The notes: generated by a model not told the origin, from the letters alone. A DNA stretch of 64,000 nt from Xanthomonas sp. SI (GCF_014236855.1 NZ_CP051261.1:1116001-1180000); one strand, 5' to 3'. Positions 28,070-36,477 are shown, counted from the first letter of the stretch. Made by a program: numbers and translations.

Positions 28070-28098
28070 TTGACAACGGATTCGATTACTCATGTAAT
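28070..28098 (+). promoter_or_regulatory. Sigma70 promoter of the blaI-M56 operon
   Basis: TTGACA (28070-28075), a 17-base spacer and TGTAAT (28093-28098) form a near-consensus promoter 27 bases upstream of the blaI ATG. The -10 is embedded in the upstream operator. Confidence 0.8.
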
Positions 28099-28119
28099 CG
28101 ATAAAAATTACAGGCGTAA
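28085..28119 (+). promoter_or_regulatory. Pair of BlaI-type operators
   Basis: ATTAC-TCAT-GTAAT (28085-28098) and TTAC-AGGC-GTAA (28108-28119) share the TAC-N4-GTA half-site geometry of BlaI/MecI/CopY operators. Their centres are 22 bases apart, about two helical turns, so two dimers would bind the same face over the -10 and early transcript, giving autorepression. Confidence 0.72.
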
Positions 28120-28124
28120 ACGAT

Positions 28125-28493
28125 ATGTCGATCAGTGATGCCGAAGCCGTGGTGATGGAGGTGCTGTGGAACCGGAGCCCGCTCGGTGCCGAGGAGGTGT
28201 TCGCGGCGCTGTCGGGGCATGGCGGCTGGGCCGAACCCACGGTCAAGACCTTGCTCAATCGGCTGCTCAACAAGGGCGCGATCCGCGCCGACAAACAGGG
28301 CCGCCGCTATCTGTACGCGCCGCTGCTGCAGCGCGAACAGTGGGTGCAGCAACAGAGCGAAGGCCTGCTCGAACGCCTGTTCGGCGGCCGCGTCGCGCCG
28401 CTGGTGGCGCACTTCAGCGAACGCGGCAAGCTCAGCGACGCCGATATCGCCGAACTCAAACGACTGATCCAGGAGCTGGACGATGAGCGTTGA
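28125..28493 (+). CDS. BlaI/MecI/CopY-family transcriptional repressor
   Basis: This 122-residue winged-helix repressor begins ISDAEAVVMEVLWNRSPLGAEEVFAAL and has the recognition helix AEPTVKTLLNRLLNKGAI, both typical of BlaI. The C-terminal helix is the dimerisation and protease-sensitive part in BlaI/MecI. It overlaps the M56 peptidase gene by 11 bases, the classic BlaI-BlaR pairing. Two matching operators lie at its own promoter. No beta-lactamase gene is adjacent, so the regulon is probably envelope stress rather than a local resistance gene. Confidence 0.93.
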   Translation: MSISDAEAVVMEVLWNRSPLGAEEVFAALSGHGGWAEPTVKTLLNRLLNKGAIRADKQGRRYLYAPLLQREQWVQQQSEGLLERLFGGRVAPLVAHFSERGKLSDADIAELKRLIQELDDER

Positions 28494-29979
28494 AACCTTC
28501 GTAGCGGGAATGTGGGCCACGGCGCTGTCCGGCAGTGTGGCGATCGTGTTGGCGTTGGCGCTGCGTGCGCCGTTGCGGCGCGCGTTCGGTGCCGGCGTCG
28601 CCTACGCGGTATGGGGTGTGGTGCCGTTGGCCATGCTCGCCGTGCTGCTGCCTGGCGACGTGCGTCCGGCGCTGCCGGCGGCGTTGGCGATGCCGCAGGT
28701 CTGGGTCGGGCTGCCGCAGGAATCCGCTGGCGCTGCCGGTGCGATGACGCTGGCGAGCAGCCATGCCGCCCTGTGGATGGCTACCCTCTGGCTGCTGGGC
28801 GCGGCGGCGATGGCCGCCGCGTTGTGGCGGCAGCAGCAGCGCTATCGGCATAGCCTAGGCCAGCTGTCGCCCGGCACCGATGGGGTGCTGTACGCGCAAC
28901 ACGCGGTGCATGGTCCGTTGGTGCTCGGCGCCTGGCGCCCGCGTGTGGTACTGCCGATGGATTTCGCGCAGCGCTATCCGCCCGCGCAGGCGCAACTGGT
29001 GCTGGCCCACGAGCGCATGCATATCGCCCGCGGCGACACCCGCCACAATCTGTTGCTGGCTGCCTTGCGCTGCGCGTACTGGTTCAACCCCTTGCTGCAC
29101 TGGGCCGCGTCGCGGTTCCGCTTCGACCAGGAACTGGCCTGCGATGCGGCGGTGCTGGCACGGCATCCAGCTTCGCGCCGCAGCTACGCCGAAGCGATGC
29201 TGCAGACCCAGTTGGATGCGACTGCATTGCCGGTGGGTTGCCATTGGCAGGCCGGGCAGACCCTGCGGCAGCGGATCGGCATGCTGCAGCGGCCGGCCGT
29301 GCGCGGCTGGCGGCGGCGTGCGGGCATCGCCGTGGTGGCGATGGCGACCTTGTGCGGCGGCGGCGCGGCATGGGCGTTGCAACCGCTGCCGGCATCCGCG
29401 TTGGCGGATGCGCAAGCGCCGGATGCGGATGCACTGGCCGGGACTCTGGGCGCAGGGCCAGCCAGCACCGGGACGCGCTTGCCAATGCTGATGGCTTCGG
29501 CAGCCGATGCTGCGACCACATCCGCCAAGCGCGCCACCGTGGATGCCAAGCCAATGGCCATGCCGCCACCGGCCTATCCGCGCGACGCACTGCGCGAGGG
29601 CGCCTCGGGAAAACTGTCGCTGTTGGTGAGCGTGGATGCGGCCGGCGCCGTCAGCGATGTGCAGTTGCTTGATCGTGGTACGGGCAATGCGGCGCTGGAC
29701 CAGGCGGCGATTGCCGCCGCCAGGAAGTGGCGCTTCGTTCCGGCGCAGAAGCAGGGACGGACGGTGGCGTCGCGGTTGAAGATACCGGTCACCTTCGAAT
29801 CCGGGAGGGAGCCTGTGGATGCGCCATCGGGGGTCCCGAATGCATCGAACTATCGCTGGTATCTGGTGGATACGGAGGCGGATGATGCGCCTGAGCAAAC
29901 CTGCGACGTTGTCTCTGTCGATGGGCAAGGGCCGAACCGGCGCGTGTATTGCGGCATGTCCATCAAGACGGCCAAGTGA
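28483..29979 (+). CDS. M56-family (BlaR1-like) membrane peptidase with TonB-type C-terminal domain
   Basis: This 498-residue protein has N-terminal membrane helices (about 8-28, 38-57, 97-115), the zinc peptidase motif HERMH (176-180) and a further helix near 310-325. In BlaR1 and MecR1 the extracellular sensor is a transpeptidase-like domain. Here it is replaced by a TonB C-terminal-type domain (about 365-443: PPPAYPRDALREGASGKLSLLVSVDAAGAV...AARKWRFVPA). The likely role is to sense an envelope signal and cleave the BlaI partner encoded upstream; the TonB-type domain hints at binding an outer-membrane or periplasmic protein. Confidence 0.9.
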   Translation: MSVETFVAGMWATALSGSVAIVLALALRAPLRRAFGAGVAYAVWGVVPLAMLAVLLPGDVRPALPAALAMPQVWVGLPQESAGAAGAMTLASSHAALWMATLWLLGAAAMAAALWRQQQRYRHSLGQLSPGTDGVLYAQHAVHGPLVLGAWRPRVVLPMDFAQRYPPAQAQLVLAHERMHIARGDTRHNLLLAALRCAYWFNPLLHWAASRFRFDQELACDAAVLARHPASRRSYAEAMLQTQLDATALPVGCHWQAGQTLRQRIGMLQRPAVRGWRRRAGIAVVAMATLCGGGAAWALQPLPASALADAQAPDADALAGTLGAGPASTGTRLPMLMASAADAATTSAKRATVDAKPMAMPPPAYPRDALREGASGKLSLLVSVDAAGAVSDVQLLDRGTGNAALDQAAIAAARKWRFVPAQKQGRTVASRLKIPVTFESGREPVDAPSGVPNASNYRWYLVDTEADDAPEQTCDVVSVDGQGPNRRVYCGMSIKTAK

Positions 29980-30569
29980 TGAGCCTGCGCAGGATCTGCC
30001 TGGCCAGCCTGTGCCTGTGCCTGGCCGGCTGCGCCAGCCAGCCGCCGCGCGAGCAGACCCAGCGGCTGGACTCCGTGGACCAGCGCCTGCTTGCACCACG
30101 CGGCGATGGCGCCCCGGGCGGCGCCATCACCGCCTACACGATGCAGCCGCAGCAGGTGTTCCGCATGCCGCAGCCGCTGGACGCGGCGACGCCGCAACTG
30201 CCGGCCGATTCGCCGCGGCGCACGCTGGCGCCGACCACGGTATGCGTGCGCGTGGTCCTGTCCGCGCAAGGCGCGGTGCAGCGCAGCGAGCCCTTGCACG
30301 ACCGCGAGGAATGCAGCGCCGGTGCCCTGGCGGACACTGCCGATCTGCTGCAGGCGGTGCAGCAGGAGGTCGCGCGTTGGCGCTTCGTGCCCGCGGCGAT
30401 CTGCACCTATGCCGATCCGGCGCAGCGGCCGGCAGTGGAGGGACGCTGCGACGATGCGGTGTCGGTGGAAGAGGTGCCGGTGACGCTGGCCTACGCGTTC
30501 ACCTTCGAGGTGCGCGAGGGCAAGGCCAGCGTGCAGGCCGGGCGTGTGGGCGGTCGAAGTGCGCGTTGA
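29979..30569 (+). CDS. Lipoprotein with TonB-C-like fold, third gene of the BlaI operon
   Basis: This 196-residue lipoprotein has a signal ending in the lipobox LAGC (Cys18). The mature part contains TVCVRVVLSAQGAVQRSEPLHDREEC and VQQEVARWRFVPAAICTY, a pattern resembling the TonB C-terminal-type domain of the preceding gene. The ATG overlaps the M56 stop (TGATG), so expression is coupled. It is probably an envelope partner of the M56 sensor; no family name can be given with certainty. Confidence 0.75.
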   Translation: MSLRRICLASLCLCLAGCASQPPREQTQRLDSVDQRLLAPRGDGAPGGAITAYTMQPQQVFRMPQPLDAATPQLPADSPRRTLAPTTVCVRVVLSAQGAVQRSEPLHDREECSAGALADTADLLQAVQQEVARWRFVPAAICTYADPAQRPAVEGRCDDAVSVEEVPVTLAYAFTFEVREGKASVQAGRVGGRSAR

Positions 30570-30687
30570 GTGTTTGATGCCGCACAGTGAGCGCCGGAAA
30601 GTACTTCTCTGACGATTGACGATTGAGGGTTACGGAAGCGATCGGTTAGCTTCTGGCCATCGATTGCGATAGGCGTCGCCGTAGAGT

Positions 30688-30713
30688 CTGTCGCGACTGA
30701 AGTCGCTCCTACA
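30688..30713. repeat. Single REP arm (diverged)
   Basis: CTGTCGCGACTGAAGTCGCT followed by CCTACA is one arm of the REP palindrome seen at 14936 and 42526, with two compensating changes that keep its internal palindrome. The opposite arm is absent. It lies between the convergent lipoprotein and flavin-reductase genes. Confidence 0.75.
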
Positions 30714-30781
30714 AGGGCGGCATCTCGACGGGATGCCCAATATGGCGGCAGCAGGATCGCTGCCGCGCGCTGTCATCGCGG

Positions 30782-31339
30782 TTACAGCATTTCCGGCTTG
30801 AACAGGCGCCGCCGCGAGACTTCCGCGCCGGACAGCATGAACTTGCCGTCGCCGCGGTAGTGCAGGGTCTTGGGCAGTTTCGGCGACGTGGCGACCTGCG
30901 CCTTGACCACCTCCCAGACGAACAGGTTGTGCCTGGCGATCTGGCGGCCATCGTGCAGGCGGCACTCGAAGCTCGCGTAGCACTCGGCAATCGACGGCGC
31001 ATCGACGTGCGTGCCGGCCACCGCGGTCAGGCCGAAGTGCGCGAACTTGTCGAGCTGCGCGCCGCTGCTGTTGCCGATGCCGATCACGGTGTCGAGCAGG
31101 TCCGCGGTCGGCAGATTGATCGTGCATTGCTTGCTGCGCCGGACCAGTTCGAAGCTGTGGTTGGCGCTGGAGATGCAGCAGGCGATCAGCGACGGCGAGA
31201 ACTCCAGCACCATGTGCCAGCCCATGGTCATGATGTCGCGCTGCCCTTTCCATGCAGAACCGACCAGCACCACCGGGCCGGGTTCCAGGAACCGGCGCAC
31301 CTGGTCGAGCGGGAAATCATGCTTGCGGTAGCGGCGCAT
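30782..31339 (-). CDS. Flavin reductase-like FMN-binding domain protein
   Basis: This 185-residue protein of the flavin reductase-like (split-barrel, FMN-binding) family is recognised by PGPVVLVGSAWKGQRDIMTMGWHMVLEFSPSLIACCIS, NHSFELVRRSKQCTINLP and the later SFECRLHDGRQIARHNLFVWEVVKAQV. Such proteins bind FMN and often reduce it with NAD(P)H for a partner monooxygenase; none is adjacent. It is on the same strand as modCBA and 68 bases downstream of modC, so it may be read through from the molybdate operon. Confidence 0.9.
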   Translation of the reverse strand: MRRYRKHDFPLDQVRRFLEPGPVVLVGSAWKGQRDIMTMGWHMVLEFSPSLIACCISSANHSFELVRRSKQCTINLPTADLLDTVIGIGNSSGAQLDKFAHFGLTAVAGTHVDAPSIAECYASFECRLHDGRQIARHNLFVWEVVKAQVATSPKLPKTLHYRGDGKFMLSGAEVSRRRLFKPEML

Positions 31340-31407
31340 GGCGGCGGCCTCGCTTCGTTGCGATGGCGCACAGTCTTGCCATCGGCGGTGAACGCGGCGT
31401 CGGCGCG

Positions 31408-32025
31408 CTATTCCAGCCGATGGATCGCGTCGGCGATGCGTTCCACTTCCTCGGCCTGATGGCTGACGTAGAGCATCGGCAGCCGCACTTCGTCGCGCAC
31501 GCGCTGCAGGTACGGGATCAGTTCGCCGCGGCGTTGCGCGTCCAGCGCCGACAGCGGTTCGTCGAACAGCAGGATCGCCGGCTGCGACAGCAATGCGCGG
31601 CCGATCGCCACGCGCTGCGCCTCGCCGCCGGACAGGTTGCCGGGGCGCCGCGCCAGCAGCGGCGCGATGCCGAGCAGCTCCACCACCGCATCGAAGCCGA
31701 AGCGCTCGGCCTGGCCGCGGCCGTGGCGGCCGTAGCCGAGGTTGCGGCGTACGTCCATGTGCGGGAACAGTCGCGCGTCCTGGAATACGTAGCCGATGCG
31801 GCGCCGGTGGGTGGGCACGTCGATGCCGGCGGCGCTGTCGTAGAGCACGCGCTCGTCGATGGCGATGCGTCCGCTGCGCGGCCGCAACACGCCGGCGATG
31901 GCGTTGAGCATGCTGGTCTTGCCGGCGCCGGACGGGCCGACCAGCGCGACCACGCGCGCCGTTTCCTCGACCCGCAAGCGGCGCTGGAAGCGGCCGCGCT
32001 GCACTTCGATATCGATGCTCAGCAT
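31408..32025 (-). CDS. modC: Molybdate ABC transporter ATP-binding protein ModC (short form)
   Basis: This 205-residue ABC ATPase energises molybdate import. Walker A is GPSGAGKT (about residues 30-37), the signature is LSGGEAQR, Walker B is ILLFDEP and the switch His lies in VSHQAEE. Typical ModC is ~350 residues with a C-terminal TOBE (molybdate-binding) domain; this one ends just after the ATPase core, so regulation through TOBE is absent. The reading frame is clean and ends in HRLE. It is last of modA-modB-modC, 85 bases after modB. Confidence 0.88.
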   Translation of the reverse strand: MLSIDIEVQRGRFQRRLRVEETARVVALVGPSGAGKTSMLNAIAGVLRPRSGRIAIDERVLYDSAAGIDVPTHRRRIGYVFQDARLFPHMDVRRNLGYGRHGRGQAERFGFDAVVELLGIAPLLARRPGNLSGGEAQRVAIGRALLSQPAILLFDEPLSALDAQRRGELIPYLQRVRDEVRLPMLYVSHQAEEVERIADAIHRLE

Positions 32026-32110
32026 CGGCGCATGCTCGCGTCACGTTGCGAATGCGGCGCGCCGTGGACACGCGTGGCGGGCAGATCGCGCGCGGCGTTG
32101 CGGAGCCGGC

Positions 32111-32806
32111 TCACGCGTCCGCCTCCGGCCCGCGCTGGCGCCGCACCAGCCATTCGGACAGCAGCAGCGCGGCCAGCGAGATCGCCAGGGCCACCGCCGC
32201 CAGCCGCCAGATGCCCGCTTCGCCGCCGGGCACCTGCAGCAGGCCGTAGATCGCCGACGACAGGGTCTGGGTTTCCCCGGGAATGTTCGACACGAAGGTG
32301 ATGGTGGCGCCGAATTCGCCCAGCGCCTTGGCGAAGGCGAGCGCGGTGCCGGCGACCAGCCCGGGCCAGGCCAGCGGCAGGGTGATGCTGAAGAACACTC
32401 GCCATGGCCCGGCGCCGAGCGTGGCCGCGGCCGCCTCCAGGCGGCGGTCGGTGGCTTCCAGCGCCATGCGGATCGCGCGCACCATCAGCGGGAATCCCAT
32501 CACCGCGCTGGCCAGCGCCGCGCCGGTCCAGCGGAATACGAACTGCACGCCAAGGTGCTCGAGCAGCCAGGCGCCGACCGGCCCCTGCGTGCCGAACACG
32601 ATCAGCAGCGCATAGCCGGTGACGATCGGCGGCATCACCAGCGGCAGGTGCAGCAACGCATCCAGCAGCGCCTTGCCGGGAAAACGGCGCCGCGCCAGCA
32701 GCCAGCCGCAGACCACGCCGAACGGCAGGCTGCCCAGCGCCGCGACCAGCGCGACCTTGACGCTGAGCGCGATCGCGGTGAGCTCTTGCGGCGTGAATGC
32801 GAACAA
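32111..32806 (-). CDS. modB: Molybdate ABC transporter permease ModB
   Basis: This 231-residue inner-membrane permease has about five membrane helices. The family-specific EAA loop is near residues 120-145 (ALEATDRRLEAAAATLGAGPWRVFFSITLPLAWPGL), followed by AFAKALGEFGATITF. The length is normal for ModB. It lies 10 bases downstream of modA and is transcribed with it; ModC docks on the EAA loop. Confidence 0.93.
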   Translation of the reverse strand: MFAFTPQELTAIALSVKVALVAALGSLPFGVVCGWLLARRRFPGKALLDALLHLPLVMPPIVTGYALLIVFGTQGPVGAWLLEHLGVQFVFRWTGAALASAVMGFPLMVRAIRMALEATDRRLEAAAATLGAGPWRVFFSITLPLAWPGLVAGTALAFAKALGEFGATITFVSNIPGETQTLSSAIYGLLQVPGGEAGIWRLAAVALAISLAALLLSEWLVRRQRGPEADA

Positions 32807-32816
32807 CGGCGATGGC

Positions 32817-33593
32817 TCAGTGCGCGAGCGAGAAACCGCGGCGCTGGAAGATCGCCTGCGCCGGCGGCGTACCCAGCCAGCGCACGAAATCGGCCGCGGC
32901 CGGATGCTTGCTGGCGCGCAGCGCCGCCACCGGATACACGATCGGCGCGTGGCTGTCGGCGGGGAACACCGCCACCACCCGCACCTTCGGTTCGGCCTTG
33001 GCGTCGGAGCCGTAGACGATGCCTAGTGGCGCCTCGCCGCGCGCGACCAGCATCAGCGCGGCGCGCACGCTTTCCGATTCGGCCAGGCGCGCCTGCACGC
33101 CGTCCCACTGGCCGAGTGTCTGCAGCGCGGCGCGCGCGTACTTGCCGGCCGGCACGCTGTTGGTCTGGCCGACCGCAAGGCGGCCCTGCGCACCGAGCGC
33201 GGCGGCGAGCGCGCCGGGTTTGCGCAGGTCCACCTTAGTCTTGCTGGCCGCCGGCGCGACCAGCACCAGCGTGTTGCCGAGCAGGTTGCGGCGCTGCGCC
33301 GCATCGACCAGCTGACGCTGCTGCAGATAGTCCATCCACTCCAGGTCGGCGGAGAAGAACACGTCCGCCGGCGCGCCTTGTTCCACCTGCCGCGCCAGCG
33401 CCGAGCTGGCCGCGTACGACACCTGCACCGGCGTGCCGCTGGAGCGCTGGTAGGCAACCGTGGCCTCGTCCAGGGATTCCTTCAGGCTGGCCGCGGCGAA
33501 TACGGTCAGCGGCGTCTGCGCCCAGGCCGGCGGCGCGGCCATGGCGACGGTGAGCGAGAGCAGGCACAGCAGGCTGCGTAGCGAACGGGACAT
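32817..33593 (-). CDS. modA: Molybdate-binding periplasmic protein ModA
   Basis: This 258-residue periplasmic binding protein starts with a signal peptide ([21 protein letters not shown]). The mature protein begins [18 protein letters not shown], the hallmark of ModA. The oxyanion site is suggested by AAASL, YAASSAL and [13 protein letters not shown] use the ATG at 33593; the longer open frame upstream lacks family similarity. It is first of modABC. No ModE gene or clear ModE box was seen. Confidence 0.93.
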   Translation of the reverse strand: MSRSLRSLLCLLSLTVAMAAPPAWAQTPLTVFAAASLKESLDEATVAYQRSSGTPVQVSYAASSALARQVEQGAPADVFFSADLEWMDYLQQRQLVDAAQRRNLLGNTLVLVAPAASKTKVDLRKPGALAAALGAQGRLAVGQTNSVPAGKYARAALQTLGQWDGVQARLAESESVRAALMLVARGEAPLGIVYGSDAKAEPKVRVVAVFPADSHAPIVYPVAALRASKHPAAADFVRWLGTPPAQAIFQRRGFSLAH

Positions 33594-33708
33594 GGGGCGC
33601 TCCGAGGAATCAGGGGACGGGCGGCGATCGGCTGGACCTGGCGCAGTGGCGCGCAGGCCGCTGCGATGGCAGCGCGATCGTGCGCGGTACGCCCGCATCC
33701 TACCGTCT

Positions 33709-34542
33709 TCAGCGCGGCGCGGCGTGCAGGTCGTCGGTGCGGCCGGCCTGGATGTTGGCGCGTACCGACGGCTGCATCAGCCGCGGCTGCGCCAAGGTCG
33801 CGTCGCGCGCCTGCCGCAATGCGACGAACTCGGCTTCATCGATGCCGTCGCGCACGTGGATGTTGTCGCGGCGCTGCGCGCCGATGCTGGTTTCGCAGGC
33901 GACCGCGCGGCCGCCGACGCCGTAGTCGTGGCAGACGAACACGCGGGTGGCGGCTGGCAGTGCGTACAGCCTGTGGATCGAACGGAACAGCGTGGCCGCG
34001 TCGCCGCCGGGGAAATCGCAGCGTGCCGTGCCGCTGTCGGGCATGAACAGCGAATCGCCGGGAAACAGCGCATCGCCGATCAGGTAGGCGATGCTGTCGT
34101 CGGTATGCCCGGGCACCGCGATCACCTGCGCCTGCAGCGCGCCGATCGCGAAACGCTCGCCGTCGGCGAACAGGTGGTCGAAGCCGCAGCGCGTGTCGCC
34201 GTTGTCCTCGGCCAGGCCGAACTGCGGCGCGAAGCGCGCGCGTACCGCGCGGATGCCGGCGCCGATCGCCAGCGTCGCCTGCGGCCAGCGTCGCTTGAAC
34301 CACTGCGCGGCGGAGACGTGGTCGGCGTGGGCGTGGGTCTCCAGGATCCAGCGCAGTTGCAGGCCGCGTGCGGACAGCAGCTCGGCCAGGCCCCGCACCG
34401 GCGCGTCGCGCAGGGTAGCGGTGTCCGCATCGAAGTCCAGCACCGGGTCGATCACTGCAGCCTCGTGGCCGTCTTCGACCAGGTAGCTCCAGGTGCCGGA
34501 ACCGGCGTGGTGGAAGGGGTGGACGTTGGGAATCTGGCTCAT
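33709..34542 (-). CDS. ETHE1/Blh-like metallo-beta-lactamase-fold protein
   Basis: This 277-residue MBL-fold protein belongs to the persulfide dioxygenase (ETHE1/Blh) group. Metal ligands are visible as THAHADH (His70, His72, Asp74, His75), VPGHTDDS and [19 protein letters not shown], the last being diagnostic of ETHE1-like enzymes. These oxidise glutathione persulfide to sulfite in sulfide detoxification. The start overlaps the BigR-like gene stop as ATGA. With a rhodanese and a BigR-like repressor it forms a compact sulfide-response operon. Confidence 0.9.
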   Translation of the reverse strand: MSQIPNVHPFHHAGSGTWSYLVEDGHEAAVIDPVLDFDADTATLRDAPVRGLAELLSARGLQLRWILETHAHADHVSAAQWFKRRWPQATLAIGAGIRAVRARFAPQFGLAEDNGDTRCGFDHLFADGERFAIGALQAQVIAVPGHTDDSIAYLIGDALFPGDSLFMPDSGTARCDFPGGDAATLFRSIHRLYALPAATRVFVCHDYGVGGRAVACETSIGAQRRDNIHVRDGIDEAEFVALRQARDATLAQPRLMQPSVRANIQAGRTDDLHAAPR

Positions 34543-34889
34543 GTGCCTGCCTTGGCGGGAGAGGAAGGTGCGGCGCTGCAATAGATGCCGTGCAAGGTAT
34601 CGAGGATGCGCTGCGCCGGGCCGGGGACCAGCGAATAGTAGATGGTCTGCCCGTCGCGGCGGGTCTGCACCAGGCCGTCCTCGCGCAGCACCGCCAGGTG
34701 CTGCGACAGCGCCGATTGGCTCAGGTCCAGGCGCGTGTTGAGTTCGCCCACCGAGTGTTCGTGGTCCACCAGCAGGCACAGCAACAGCAGCCGCTTTTCG
34801 TTGCCGAGCGCCTTCAGCAGGCGCGCGGCTTCGCCGGCATGCGCACGCATCGCCGCAGGATCCATCGCGGGTTGCAGGCGGCGGGCCAT
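34539..34889 (-). CDS. bigR: BigR-like ArsR-family repressor (sulfide/persulfide sensing)
   Basis: This 116-residue ArsR/SmtB winged-helix protein has the recognition region DLSQSALSQHLAVLREDGLVQTRRDGQTIYYSL. Cys38 (LLLLCLLVD) and Cys104 (HGIYCSAAP) are 66 residues apart, the same spacing as the Cys42/Cys108 sulfide switch of BigR in Xylella. A later ATG (34865) would remove eight residues. It lies between a rhodanese and a persulfide dioxygenase-like gene, matching the BigR regulon. Oxidation to a di- or tetrasulfide would release DNA; that behaviour is known for the family and inferred here. Confidence 0.87.
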   Translation of the reverse strand: MARRLQPAMDPAAMRAHAGEAARLLKALGNEKRLLLLCLLVDHEHSVGELNTRLDLSQSALSQHLAVLREDGLVQTRRDGQTIYYSLVPGPAQRILDTLHGIYCSAAPSSPAKAGT

Positions 34890-34894
34890 CGGAC

Positions 34895-35257
34895 TCAGAA
34901 GGCGACCGGCAGGCCGGCCGCGGTCCAGCCCAGGAAGCCGCCGTTCAACGAGCGCACCGCGCTGTAGCCCAGCTGCTGCAGGCTCAGCGCGGCCAGCGTG
35001 GAACGGCCGCCGCTGGCGCAGTACAGCAGGATCGGCTGGTCGCGCCGGGCCAGCGCCGGGTCGGTGTCGAGACGGAATTCGAGGATGCCGCGCGGAATGT
35101 TGATCGCGTTGGGCAAGTGGCCGACGGCGAACTCGCCGGGTTCGCGCACGTCGATGATCCATTCGCCGGGCAGCGGCGTGGCGGCCGCGTCGGTATCGAC
35201 TTCTTGGATCTGCGGGCGCGCCCTGTCGACCAGGGCTTGTGCGGAGGAATGGGGCAT
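34895..35257 (-). CDS. Rhodanese-domain sulfurtransferase
   Basis: This 120-residue single rhodanese domain has WIIDVREPGEFAVGHLPNAINIPRG and the active-site loop CASGGRS with the catalytic Cys near residue 80. It carries sulfane sulfur as a Cys-persulfide. It is first of the minus-strand operon rhodanese / bigR-like / ETHE1-like (6-base gap to bigR), so it probably passes sulfur from persulfides to thiols or sulfite. It has no signal peptide, so it acts in the cytoplasm. Confidence 0.92.
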   Translation of the reverse strand: MPHSSAQALVDRARPQIQEVDTDAAATPLPGEWIIDVREPGEFAVGHLPNAINIPRGILEFRLDTDPALARRDQPILLYCASGGRSTLAALSLQQLGYSAVRSLNGGFLGWTAAGLPVAF

Positions 35258-35289
35258 TGGGGGGCTCCGGTGGATGAACGGCGCTCATA

Positions 35290-35309
35290 ATATCAGTTGA
35301 CTCTAATAT
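35290..35309 (-). promoter_or_regulatory. AT-rich palindrome, candidate BigR operator
   Basis: ATATCAGTTGACTCTAATAT reads as arms ATATCAG / CTAATAT with one mismatch around TTGACT. It sits in the only AT-rich patch (35286-35330) between the sulfide operon and the divergent RND operon, where an ArsR-type repressor would control one or both. Confidence 0.6.
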
Positions 35310-35338
35310 AAGAAAGTTCTAATTTATCTCGCAGCCAG

Positions 35339-35379
35339 CGAAGGTTCGCTGGCGCCGACCGGGTTCGGTCGAACCTTCG
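35339..35379 (+). repeat. Inverted repeat in the leader of the RND operon
   Basis: CGAAGGTTCG (35339-35348) and CGAACCTTCG (35370-35379) are perfect inverted copies, just before GGAG and the GTG start at 35394. It could be a leader hairpin that affects translation, or an operator. Confidence 0.6.
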
Positions 35380-35393
35380 TCCCGGAGTCCTGC

Positions 35394-36476
35394 GTGAAAC
35401 CGTTTATCCTCTCGATCACGCTGGCCGCGAGCCTGTCGCTAGCGGCGTGCCGCCACGAATCCGCCTCGCCGATGCCGCCGCCGCTGCCCGCGCTGCAGAC
35501 CGATCCGGTGGCGTTCGCCGATCCCGCCGCGCGCGCCTGGGATGGCGTGGTCGCCGCGGTGGAGCATGCCGACCTGTCGGCGCAGACCGACGGGCGCGTG
35601 CGCGAGGTGACGGTGGACGTCGACGATCGCGTCGTCGCCGGCCAGGTGCTGCTGCGGCTCAGCGCGGTGGAGCAGCGCGCCAGCGTGGACAGCGCGCAGG
35701 CGCAGCTGCGTTCGGCCGCGGCCAGCGCCGACGAGGCCGAGGCCAGCTACCGCCGCTACGCCGCGCTGGCCGGCGCGCAGTACGTGTCGCGGGCGCAACT
35801 GGACCAGGCCCGGGCCACCCGCGATGCCGCGGTCGCGGCGCGCCAGTCCGCCGCCGCGCAACTGGCGCAGGCGCGCCAGCCGGCCGACTACACGGTGATC
35901 CGCGCGCCGTTCGCCGGCGTGGTCAGCGCGCGCCAGGTGCAGCCCGGCGAAGCGGTGGCGACCGGCCAGGCCCTGCTGTCGCTGTATGCGCCTGGCGCGC
36001 AGCGCATCGACGTGCAGGTGCCGCAGTCCGACGCCGCCGCGATCCGCGCCGCGCCACGCGCGCAGGTGCGGCTGGACGACGGCCGCGCGCTGACGGTGGC
36101 GCAGGTGGTGGTGTTCCCCACCGCCGATCCGAACAGCCATAGCGTGACCGTGCGCGTGCCGTTTCCCGCGCTGCTGCCGGCACCGGCGCCGGGCACGACC
36201 GCCAAGGTCGCGTTCGCGCTGCCCACCGAGGGCGCAGACGCAAGCGCGGCCACGCTGTGGATGCCGCGCGCGGCGTTGCTGCAGCGTGGCGAACTCAGCG
36301 CGGCCTATGTGCTCGCCGCCGGCACGCTGAGCCTGCGCCAGCTGCGCGTAGGCCGGCAGGAGCCGCAGCGGGTCGAGGTGCTGGCGGGATTGCGCGCCGG
36401 CGAGCGCGTGGCGCGCGATCCGGTCGCCGCCGGGCAGGCGCTGGCCGCGCAGCGGCGCGCGCTGGCGGAGCGCTGA
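35394..36476 (+). CDS. RND efflux periplasmic adaptor (membrane fusion lipoprotein)
   Basis: This 360-residue adaptor has a lipoprotein signal with lipobox LAAC (Cys19). It has the usual HlyD-type layout: barrel-sandwich halves (DLSAQTDGRVREVTVDVDDRVVAGQVLLRL and YTVIRAPFAGVVSARQVQPGEAVATGQ) around an Ala/Gln-rich hairpin (about residues 95-165), then beta-barrel and C-terminal domains. The start is GTG with GGAG upstream. The RND pump follows after one base. No outer-membrane channel gene is adjacent, so it must borrow one. It is divergent from the sulfide-response operon. Confidence 0.92.
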   Translation: MKPFILSITLAASLSLAACRHESASPMPPPLPALQTDPVAFADPAARAWDGVVAAVEHADLSAQTDGRVREVTVDVDDRVVAGQVLLRLSAVEQRASVDSAQAQLRSAAASADEAEASYRRYAALAGAQYVSRAQLDQARATRDAAVAARQSAAAQLAQARQPADYTVIRAPFAGVVSARQVQPGEAVATGQALLSLYAPGAQRIDVQVPQSDAAAIRAAPRAQVRLDDGRALTVAQVVVFPTADPNSHSVTVRVPFPALLPAPAPGTTAKVAFALPTEGADASAATLWMPRAALLQRGELSAAYVLAAGTLSLRQLRVGRQEPQRVEVLAGLRAGERVARDPVAAGQALAAQRRALAER

Positions 36477-36477
36477 G

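Noticed and set aside
28091..28096. Possible earlier ATG start for blaI in CATGTAATC
   Set aside because: The ATG reads ATG TAA, an immediate stop; it is part of the operator and -10.
28483..29979. Beta-lactam resistance sensor BlaR1
   Set aside because: The transpeptidase-like sensor domain is absent and no beta-lactamase is nearby.
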